From assembly GCA_002327885.1 (NCBI GenBank), contig DCUS01000189.1:19144-34220 (forward strand): a stretch of DNA of 15,077 nt, given 5' to 3'. Positions 1 to 6,189 of this stretch are shown piece by piece (the first letter of the stretch is position 1; every line of letters starts with the position of its first letter). The position numbers and the translations under genes were made by a program. Source of the DNA: Syntrophaceae bacterium UBA2208. Its GTDB lineage: Bacteria > Desulfobacterota > BSN033 > UBA1163. The notes below the pieces were generated by a model. It did not search any database. It had not been told where the DNA came from and was given only the letters and a program-made list of their open reading frames with translations.

Positions 1-5
1 GAACC

Positions 6-34
6 CCCTCGCCTTGCAAGCGAGGGTAGTTTTT
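6..34 (+). terminator. Probable intrinsic terminator of an upstream gene
   Basis: A perfect 7-bp GC-rich stem (6-12 pairs with 20-26) with a 7-base loop is followed by a short T-rich run (30-34). No gene lies in the window upstream of it, so it would end a + strand gene outside the window. The stem-loop also resembles a tRNA anticodon arm, but no T arm follows. Confidence 0.45.
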
Positions 35-238
35 ATATCAACTCTGCAGGAAAATTACCGGAGGGTGGTAATGGAGTTTTTCACGGTCAAGAGGGAATTA
101 ATTTGGAACTTTTAGGAAAAAGACTTCTTCTTTTGGCTTTTGATAATAATCATCAGGGGTTATGAATAGTTTGTTTGAATTATCACGAATTGTCATCAGC
201 CTCCAACCATTGAAATGGATAGGGCAATTGAAACTCTT

Positions 239-254
239 TGGTATTGGTTTTGCT
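239..254 (+). promoter_or_regulatory. Sigma54-type (-24/-12) promoter candidate
   Basis: The bases TGGTAT at 239-244 and TTTGCT at 249-254 place GG and GC at the spacing of the sigma54 consensus TGGCACG-N4-TTGCW, with pyrimidine substitutions at the C positions and one mismatch. Transcription would start near 265, leaving a leader of about 180 bases to the tetraheme cytochrome. Sigma54 control of cytochrome genes is known in Geobacter. No enhancer site was identified, so this is a sequence match only. Confidence 0.45.
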
Positions 255-269
255 TCTTAATTTTATTTA

Positions 270-297
270 TTGATTTTTATGAGATTTAATTTATAAT
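270..297 (+). promoter_or_regulatory. Sigma70-type promoter candidate
   Basis: TTGATT at 270-275 and a perfect TATAAT at 292-297 are separated by 16 bases. A start near 304 would leave a leader of about 140 bases before the tetraheme cytochrome. It lies directly downstream of the sigma54-like site, so the gene may have two promoters. The region is AT-rich, which raises the chance of an accidental match. Confidence 0.5.
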
Positions 298-445
298 TCT
301 GTGATTTACGATCGGGACCTACCACGATCTTCACCTTGTAGAAAATGTAGTCGGTAAAGATGGAAAAAAGGATATGTGAGATGTTATGATAGTATTCAAA
401 TCTATGGTAAATAAATTATCAATCTAAAAAGAAGGAGGAGATGAG

Positions 446-1069
446 ATGAGAAATTCGAAACTGGTTTTAATTGTTAGTGGGGTTCTTCTGGCCGGAGCCC
501 TCATCATTTCGTTTTATGCCAGCAAGGCCCAGGCCGGCAGTATTGTGGGTACAAAGCATGACTTGAGCGGGGCTGGACATGGTTCAAATCAGATTTGTAT
601 TTTCTGCCATACCCCCCACAACGCAAAGACAGATGCCTCCGCCCCCCTCTGGAATCATGGAGATACCACTGCAACCTATACCCTCTATTCGAGTCCAACA
701 TTCACCGCAACAAGTATTGGTCAGCCCGGCAGTAATTCAAAGGCTTGCCTTTCCTGCCACGATGGCACGGTTGCAGTAGATTCTTATGGGACTCAACCTG
801 GCACCCATTATATCAGTGGAAGTGCACTATTGGATGTAAACCTGGCAAACGACCATCCAATCTCTTTTATATATGATGGTGCCCTGGCAACTCAGGATGG
901 CGGTTTAGTGATTCCCTTAAACTCATCCGAAGTTGTCCCTGGAATTCCTCTTTTTTACAGCAAGATGGAATGTGCATCCTGCCATGGCGTGCATGATGAT
1001 GTGAACGGAAAATTCTTGCGATTCAATAATGAAAGAAGCGCTCTCTGTTTGAAGTGTCATATCAAATAA
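446..1069 (+). CDS. OmcE-like tetraheme c-type cytochrome, probable nanowire subunit
   Basis: A 207-residue secreted protein with a signal peptide at residues 1-30 (cleavage after AQA). Four CXXCH heme sites lie at 51-55, 101-105, 176-180 and 201-205. The mature start (SIVGTKHDLS), the CIFCHTPHNA block, PLWN, the CHDG block, NDHP and the closing LCLKCH follow, as I recall it, the layout of Geobacter OmcE, a tetraheme protein that polymerises into extracellular filaments. Mature length (~177) is slightly below OmcE's. Besides the heme-site histidines, H38, H58, H137 and H183 are also conserved in the N-domain of the 12-heme protein at 6190, giving exactly four candidate distal ligands. The start is fixed by AAGGAGG seven bases upstream. 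A strong terminator follows, so it is probably transcribed alone and abundantly. The tetraheme OmcE-like identity is strong; filament formation is inference. Confidence 0.85.
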   Translation: MRNSKLVLIVSGVLLAGALIISFYASKAQAGSIVGTKHDLSGAGHGSNQICIFCHTPHNAKTDASAPLWNHGDTTATYTLYSSPTFTATSIGQPGSNSKACLSCHDGTVAVDSYGTQPGTHYISGSALLDVNLANDHPISFIYDGALATQDGGLVIPLNSSEVVPGIPLFYSKMECASCHGVHDDVNGKFLRFNNERSALCLKCHIK

Positions 1070-1090
1070 GTTGTAAGAATCCAAACGTTA

Positions 1091-1146
1091 AGAGGCCCCC
1101 GAGTCTCCCAAAATTGGAGCTTAGGGAGAGGGGGCCTCTATTTTTT
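1091..1146 (+). terminator. Strong intrinsic terminator after the tetraheme cytochrome
   Basis: AGAGGCCCCC at 1091-1100 plus TCTCCC at 1104-1109 pair with GGGAGA and GGGGGCCTCT at 1124-1139, leaving a 3-base bulge, and a run of six T follows (1141-1146). It lies 22 bases after the stop codon at 1069 and separates the tetraheme gene from the five-gene cluster downstream. Partial read-through could set different expression levels for subunit and assembly genes. Confidence 0.85.
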
Positions 1147-1233
1147 AAGGAGTCATTTTTCAAAAATAAGCCTTCCGTTATACGGTCAGAAGCTGTGAAA
1201 AAATTAGGATGATTGGGCGGGCAAGAATATCTT

Positions 1234-1253
1234 CCTGCCTGTCGGCAGGCAGG
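1234..1253. repeat. GC-rich 20-base palindrome (CCTGCCTG / CAGGCAGG)
   Basis: Two perfect 8-base arms (1234-1241 and 1246-1253) around the loop TCGG. It sits in the gap between the terminator and the NHL lipoprotein gene, and is GC-rich in an otherwise AT-rich stretch. It has the look of a small interspersed palindromic element, but only one full copy is present in the window, so dispersal cannot be judged. It has no T run and is probably not a terminator. Confidence 0.5.
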
Positions 1254-1328
1254 GGTGATGGGCCCGTCATGAAAGATTGCCTCAAAATCAAACGACTTAG
1301 CATTAATCAGTTTGCCGGGAAGATGTGG

Positions 1329-2444
1329 ATGAACAAATTCCTGACGAAAATTTTTTTAGTCCTATTTTTATTGGTGATTCTATGGGGATGTGCAACTGCT
1401 CCAACAAAAAGGGAGGTGCGGCCTGCTGCCTTTTATCCCCCCCTGCCTAACCCACCGCGAATCCAGTATCTGGCCAGTTTTTCCTCTGCAAGCGATCTGG
1501 GTGTAAGCCGCAGCAAGTTTGCCGAATTCGTTGCAGGGAAAGACCCAAAGGAAAAAATCGCCGTCAACAAACCTTACGGGGTTGCCATCTCGGACGGGAA
1601 GATCTTTGTGACAGATACCCGGGGACCCGGCTACGCCGTATTTGATTTAAAGAACAAGAAGTTGAAAGGCATTTCAGGCTCCGGGTCAGGGAGGATGAAA
1701 TTGCCCACCAATATCACCATTGATAAAGACGGAACGAAATACGTTGCGGACACCGGCTTAAGCCAGGTCCTCGCCTTCGATAAGGACGACAACTTTATCA
1801 GGGCTTACGGGGTGAAGGATCAGTTCAGACCCGGAGACGTTGCTGTTTCGGGGAACCGCCTCTATGTCTCCGATCTCAAAAATCATGAAATCCAGGTGCT
1901 GGACAAGCTCTCTGGAAAACTACTCTTCAAGTTCGGAAAGGCCGGGAAAAAGGAGGGGGATCTTTACTATCCGACTAATATGGCGATAAGTCCGGATGAC
2001 CACCTTTATATTTCAGAAACAGGGAATTTCCGCATTCAGAAGTTTACCCTTGACGGAAAGCCTGTCCGTATTTACGGTGAGGTCGGGGATAAGCCCGGCC
2101 AGCTTGCAAGACCAAAAGGAATCGCTGTCGACCGTGAAGGGAATATCTACATCGTGGACGCCGCTTTCGAAAACATTCAGATTTTTGACCAGGAGGGACG
2201 GTTGCTTCTCTTTTTTGGTCAGCCCGGAGGCAACCCGGAGGACATCAATCTCCCAACCACTATAGTCATTGACTACGAAAATGCTGCCCTCTTTCAGCAG
2301 TACGCCGACCCGAAGTTCAAACTGGAGTATGTCATTCTTATTGCGAGCCAGTTTGGAAGAAGCAAGGTGAATGTATTTGGTTTCGGCAAGATGGAGGGAA
2401 TGGATTATACTGTCAAAGAGCAGCCAACTGAAGAAAAGAAATAA
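1329..2444 (+). CDS. NHL-repeat (six-bladed beta-propeller) lipoprotein
   Basis: From the ATG at 1329 this is a 371-residue lipoprotein with a basic N-terminus (MNKF), a hydrophobic core and a lipobox-like LWGC that puts the lipidated cysteine at residue 21. A short proline-rich linker (NPPRIQYL) follows, then about six NHL-type blades with recurring units such as KPYGVAI..KIFVTDT, PTNMAIS..LYISET..RIQKF and PKGIAVD..NIYIVDA..NIQIF. NHL propellers are protein- or polymer-binding scaffolds. I see no heme site and no catalytic motif. The frame is open back to 1209, but GGGA at 1317-1320 lies eight bases before 1329 and only that start gives a proper lipoprotein signal. It is paralogous to the protein at 5134. 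It begins the run of five genes that includes the barrel and two cytochromes, so a role in assembling or holding an outer-membrane cytochrome complex is likely but inferred. Confidence 0.85.
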   Translation: MNKFLTKIFLVLFLLVILWGCATAPTKREVRPAAFYPPLPNPPRIQYLASFSSASDLGVSRSKFAEFVAGKDPKEKIAVNKPYGVAISDGKIFVTDTRGPGYAVFDLKNKKLKGISGSGSGRMKLPTNITIDKDGTKYVADTGLSQVLAFDKDDNFIRAYGVKDQFRPGDVAVSGNRLYVSDLKNHEIQVLDKLSGKLLFKFGKAGKKEGDLYYPTNMAISPDDHLYISETGNFRIQKFTLDGKPVRIYGEVGDKPGQLARPKGIAVDREGNIYIVDAAFENIQIFDQEGRLLLFFGQPGGNPEDINLPTTIVIDYENAALFQQYADPKFKLEYVILIASQFGRSKVNVFGFGKMEGMDYTVKEQPTEEKK

Positions 2445-2476
2445 TCATAACTTATTCCTGGGCGGTGCCAATTACT

Positions 2477-3055
2477 ATGGGTATATGGAAGAGAAACCTC
2501 CCATTTGTCATTTTTCCCCTCATATTCACTTTCCTTTTGATTTTGCCGGGTTGTGACAAATACGCCCGGTATCGGACGCTTAATTTTTTTTTCGACGGAG
2601 TTCCTCATCCTGATGAACAGTTAAAGAAAGAAGAACCTGTTTCAGTTAAAACGGCAAAATCTGAGGAGACGAAACAAGTCGAACGACCGCCACAAACACC
2701 TCGATACAAACATCCTCCTGCAGAAGGAAAGGACGACTGCTCTTTCTGCCACGGGCCTGTCAGTCGTATTGTTATCCCACCCAAGGACATGTGTCTGAAA
2801 TGTCATGAGCACCTGAAAGCAAATCGTCCCTTTATTCACGGACCTGCTGCCGTGGATTGCACCGTCTGCCATAATGTCCATGAAAGTCGGACGAAAACCC
2901 TGCTGGGAAAAGTCGGAAACGTACTTTGTTTTGATTGCCATGGTAAGGCGGGTGTGGTCGATGCAGAGCCTCACAAAGAATTGAAAGAGGAAGAGTTCGT
3001 TTGCCTTTCCTGTCATGACCCCCACGGGGGAAAAGATAAATTTTTTCTGAAATGA
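2477..3055 (+). CDS. Pentaheme c-type cytochrome lipoprotein
   Basis: From the ATG at 2477 this is a 192-residue protein with a basic start, a hydrophobic segment and a lipobox ending LPGC (cysteine at residue 26), so it is probably a lipid-anchored cytochrome. Five CXXCH sites occur at about residues 88-92, 106-110, 128-132, 151-155 and 176-180, in the paired arrangement (CXXCH-x-P/V-H) of the doubled-CXXCH family. A linker of about 60 residues, rich in K, E and P and containing FFFDGVP, joins the anchor to the heme domain and could span a gap beside a membrane protein. A GTG at 2465 is an alternative start, but GGCGGTG sits nine bases before 2477. It lies 32 bases after the NHL gene and 42 bases before the barrel gene, so it is the natural candidate for the cytochrome that feeds electrons to, or is bound by, the barrel. 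Which membrane leaflet holds it cannot be told from sequence. Confidence 0.85.
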   Translation: MGIWKRNLPFVIFPLIFTFLLILPGCDKYARYRTLNFFFDGVPHPDEQLKKEEPVSVKTAKSEETKQVERPPQTPRYKHPPAEGKDDCSFCHGPVSRIVIPPKDMCLKCHEHLKANRPFIHGPAAVDCTVCHNVHESRTKTLLGKVGNVLCFDCHGKAGVVDAEPHKELKEEEFVCLSCHDPHGGKDKFFLK

Positions 3056-3097
3056 GGGAGGAGGACAGGTCCGAAGGAATTTGGGTGAATTGAGACG

Positions 3098-5074
3098 ATG
3101 GGAGAGACGATAAAAGATATAGGCTTTAAAATCTTCTGTTTTTCTATCTTGATGGTCTCATGTTTCTATCCAAACACTCACGCAAATGCCCAGCGTGTTT
3201 ATGGCTATGAAGAGGAGGAAATCCGTTCTTTTAATCTTCGAGAATTAAGCGGGGCACTTGATTTTAGATTAGAATATGAAGAAGATGAGGAAGAGGGGCT
3301 TGGGAAAACTTTTGAAAGAAGGGAGCTCCGGTTTGAAGAACGGTTAGGTCTCAAGGCTCGAGGTTCTATCTATCATTCAAACTTCTTAGAATTCGACCTC
3401 AATACATCCTTTGGCTTAAGGCAACAATTATTCCGCGGAGATTTAAGCGATCATCAATATACCTATCCATATGAATACAACATTAATCTCAATTTTTTAC
3501 GGCAGAAACCTTACGGATTCAACCTCTTTGCTAACCGGTCATCGAACCCGATTGGGAGAGAATTCTTCGAAACCATTGATGTAGACTCCGATTCGTATGG
3601 GGGGACTTTCCGGTATCAGAATAAGCTGTTTCCCATGACGTTGCTTCTCATGAACCAGAGCACAAAAGAGGACGCCCGGGATTTTAAAAGAGACCGAACA
3701 GAGCGGACCGCTGATTTTAGAATCTCAAATAAGTTAAATGGGTTACTGGAGAGTCAATTCAGGTATGTTTACAAAGATCTCATCGAGGAGGTCCCGACGA
3801 AGCAGGAGATATCCAGTCACGATTCCAGCCTAAACAGCACGCTGGATTACAACAAAATTCGGGGGTTCTCCAATATTTCATATCTTAAGACTTCGGGTTT
3901 TTTCGAAACGGATCAGTTACGAATCATTGAAAATTTCTATGTCAACCATTCGAAGACATTTTCAACCCTTTATCACTATAATTTCTCTTATTTTGATGCG
4001 GAAAATTTTAGGTCAAATTTAAACCAGGGAAGCATCGGATTTCGGAAAACGTTTTACGAAAGTCTCATCGCCGAGGTAAAAGGAGAGATGAGCCTGACGG
4101 ATGGCACCGATTTCAAGGAGACCTTCTATGGCCCCCATGTTTCTCTTTCCTACCGCAAAAAAGTTCCTGGTGGGGTCCTTTCCGCAGGATACAATTTTCT
4201 TTACCGCCGAACAGACCGGGAAGCAGAGGCAGGTATCATCAAGATATTTGGTGAGCGGATCGTCCTCTCCGATAGTCAACGCACCTTCCTTGCCAACCCC
4301 AATGTTATCCTCAGTTCCGTGATTGTCCGAGACACCTTTGGAGTGCTTTTGACATTAAATGTTGATTATCGTTTGATCTCAAGCGGGATTCTGACAGAAA
4401 TTCAACGTGTGGCTCTCCCGGACAATACCGCGGTGCTGGTCGATTATGAATTCTCGTCTCCTCGTTCGCTCGAATATGATACGTTGAGCAATGGAGTCAA
4501 TCTCCGTTACGACTTTCAGAGGCTCTTTGCTCTTTACTATAACTATCTCAATACCCAGCAGAAGGAAATTTCTGACCGACGCATTTCAGGAACACCCCAA
4601 TCATTATATGATACAGAGAAGAGTCTTTACGGCGCGGAATGGAAGTGGCGTTGGTTTAATCTTGTCGGTGAATATGAAGATGACAACTCTGAGCTCATTC
4701 CTTTTACAGCCTGGAGAGTTCGAGGACATTTTAGCATCTCTCCCACTGAGACCTCCCTTTTAAGTTTGAATGCCAACCACAGCCGAACAGAGTATGAGAG
4801 GGACAGGAGAACGGTGACCATGAATAGCATAGAGGCCCTCCTTAATCTTCGTCTTGCTTCTTTTATCGAGGCAATGCTTGGAGCAGGTTATCTCCGGGAG
4901 AAGGGAAGAGAGGTTGACACCCGCGCATGGAAATTTAAGGGAGATTTGAAAAGCAGATTTCGATCCATTGAATTGAGACTTCAGTCGGAATATTTAAAAA
5001 GGCAGGAGATGACACAGAGCCGGAATGAAATGATTATCAAATTCAAATTGATCCGGCACTTCAATATTCTCTGA
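3098..5074 (+). CDS. Large outer-membrane beta-barrel protein (probable electron conduit porin)
   Basis: A 658-residue protein with a signal peptide (charged start, hydrophobic segment 10-22, likely cut after ANA or NAQ near residue 32). A strongly acidic stretch follows (YEEEEIRS, EYEEDEEEGLG), then alternating hydrophobic/polar strands joined by charged loops through to the last residue, as in a large barrel of 20 or more strands. It has no CXXCH and no CXXC, so it binds no c-type heme itself and lacks the N-terminal CXXC seen in Shewanella MtrB. Length is in the range of MtrB-like conduit barrels (~700). It sits between a pentaheme lipoprotein and an NHL/12-heme pair, the setting expected of a porin-cytochrome conduit. 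GGTGA at 3084-3088 is the only ribosome binding signal. An in-frame stop at 3086-3088 limits the start to this region. A cysteine at residue 22 (MVSC) gives a weak lipobox reading that I consider less likely. Confidence 0.75.
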   Translation: MGETIKDIGFKIFCFSILMVSCFYPNTHANAQRVYGYEEEEIRSFNLRELSGALDFRLEYEEDEEEGLGKTFERRELRFEERLGLKARGSIYHSNFLEFDLNTSFGLRQQLFRGDLSDHQYTYPYEYNINLNFLRQKPYGFNLFANRSSNPIGREFFETIDVDSDSYGGTFRYQNKLFPMTLLLMNQSTKEDARDFKRDRTERTADFRISNKLNGLLESQFRYVYKDLIEEVPTKQEISSHDSSLNSTLDYNKIRGFSNISYLKTSGFFETDQLRIIENFYVNHSKTFSTLYHYNFSYFDAENFRSNLNQGSIGFRKTFYESLIAEVKGEMSLTDGTDFKETFYGPHVSLSYRKKVPGGVLSAGYNFLYRRTDREAEAGIIKIFGERIVLSDSQRTFLANPNVILSSVIVRDTFGVLLTLNVDYRLISSGILTEIQRVALPDNTAVLVDYEFSSPRSLEYDTLSNGVNLRYDFQRLFALYYNYLNTQQKEISDRRISGTPQSLYDTEKSLYGAEWKWRWFNLVGEYEDDNSELIPFTAWRVRGHFSISPTETSLLSLNANHSRTEYERDRRTVTMNSIEALLNLRLASFIEAMLGAGYLREKGREVDTRAWKFKGDLKSRFRSIELRLQSEYLKRQEMTQSRNEMIIKFKLIRHFNIL

Positions 5075-5133
5075 CACGGCGATAGACTAGACCAAATAAA
5101 TTTCTATCCTGAATATGGAGAAGGGAAAAATGT

Positions 5134-6186
5134 ATGTGTAAAATATTCAAGATGAACCCTTTATTCACCTTCTCATTTCTGTTGATGCTTAGCCTTGGAT
5201 ACTGGGGATGCGGGAAACCACCCTCGAACTCCGTTCAGGTTTCAATCCCATCTCTGGTATGGCCTCTCCCTCCCGAGAATCCCCGAATCCAGTACCTCTA
5301 TTCTATTGCCAAACCCGAAGATATTAGCATCTCGCTATCATTTTTTGAGAAAGCAGTGGGGTTCCTCGCGGGGAAGAAGTCGTCACGGCAGATGGTGCGA
5401 CCCTTTGGAACCTGTTTCAGCCGGAGCGAGATCCTGTATGTTACGGATCCGGGGATCGGAGTCATCCACCAGTTTGATATGAAGAATCAGCGATACAATC
5501 AAATCAGTAAGTACGGGAAGAAGAGACTGGCCTCGCCGATTGGAGTCATCATGGATGAGTCGGGGCTCCTGTATGTTTCCGATTCCGTTTTAAGGAAGGT
5601 TTTTGTATTCGGTTCTAAGGGCGAACCCCTGAGGGAGATTGGAGAGAGGAATCGGTTCAGTCGGCCAACAGGCATGGCCATCCACCCCTCACTCAAAAGG
5701 CTCTATGTCACGGATACCATGGCCCAATCCATCCAGATCTTCGATCTTGAAGGAAATTTTATCTTCAGTTTTGGGAAGAGAGGGAATGGGGAAGGAGAGT
5801 TTAACTTTCCAACTTCTCTGGCCATCGACCAGAATGGGAATTTATACGTAAACGATTCATTAAATTTTCGAGTACAGGTTTTTACACCGGAGGGTAAGTT
5901 TCTCTCCGTGTTCGGAAAACACGGAGATGGAAGGGGTGAATTCTCAAGTCCAAAGGGAATGGCGCTCGATAGGGAAGGGCATATCTATGTGGCGGACGCC
6001 ATCTTCGATTCGGTTCAAATCTTCAACAAAAAAGGAGAACTTCTCCTCTATTTTGGTGAGGCGGGACAGGGGCCGGGAGAATTCTGGATGCCGACCTCTA
6101 TCTTTATCGATCAGGCCAATCGGATCTTTGTTGCCGATTCCTACAACCAGAGGATTCAGGTCTTTAAATTCCTCGGAGGGACTTAG
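5134..6186 (+). CDS. NHL-repeat (six-bladed beta-propeller) lipoprotein, second copy
   Basis: A 350-residue lipoprotein: hydrophobic leader, lipobox-like YWGC (cysteine about residue 26), then the same linker as the first copy (ENPRIQYL) and a helix-like segment ending in FLAGK. About six blades follow, with regular repeats such as GEGEFNFPTSLAIDQNGNLY and GRGEFSSPKGMALD. The strongly repeated last three blades are typical NHL repeats. The ATG at 5134 is preferred because GGAGAAGGG at 5117-5125 is eight bases upstream; residue 7 (5152) is an alternative. No heme or catalytic motif is seen. The stop codon is followed directly by the start of the 12-heme cytochrome, with that gene's ribosome binding site inside this gene, so the two are translationally coupled. 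Coupling suggests that this propeller and the 12-heme protein act together in fixed ratio. Confidence 0.87.
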   Translation: MCKIFKMNPLFTFSFLLMLSLGYWGCGKPPSNSVQVSIPSLVWPLPPENPRIQYLYSIAKPEDISISLSFFEKAVGFLAGKKSSRQMVRPFGTCFSRSEILYVTDPGIGVIHQFDMKNQRYNQISKYGKKRLASPIGVIMDESGLLYVSDSVLRKVFVFGSKGEPLREIGERNRFSRPTGMAIHPSLKRLYVTDTMAQSIQIFDLEGNFIFSFGKRGNGEGEFNFPTSLAIDQNGNLYVNDSLNFRVQVFTPEGKFLSVFGKHGDGRGEFSSPKGMALDREGHIYVADAIFDSVQIFNKKGELLLYFGEAGQGPGEFWMPTSIFIDQANRIFVADSYNQRIQVFKFLGGT

Positions 6187-6189
6187 GTG

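Larger units (their letters stand above)
35..445 (+). other. Long AT-rich leader/promoter region with no gene
   Basis: About 410 bases with no convincing coding sequence on either strand. It contains two promoter candidates (239-254 and 270-297, listed separately), a 140-180 base untranslated leader, and a very strong ribosome binding site (AAGGAGG at 432-438, seven bases before the ATG at 446). I looked for a GEMM-type cyclic dinucleotide riboswitch, known upstream of Geobacter cytochrome genes, and saw no recognisable core. The rest holds nothing I can name. Confidence 0.6.

Noticed and set aside
6..26. Stem-loop resembling a tRNA-Ala (TGC) anticodon arm
   Set aside because: The loop CTTGCAA and 5-bp stem fit, but the stem is extended to 7 bp, no T arm or acceptor 3' half follows, and a T-run comes next. 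It is better read as a terminator.
298..445. GEMM/cyclic-dinucleotide riboswitch in the tetraheme leader
   Set aside because: Such riboswitches precede Geobacter cytochrome genes, so I searched, but neither the conserved core nor the tetraloop-receptor pattern is recognisable here.
1209..1328. N-terminal extension of the first NHL lipoprotein
   Set aside because: The frame is open from 1209, but the extension crosses the palindrome, has no ribosome binding site and would bury the lipoprotein signal about 40 residues inside the protein.
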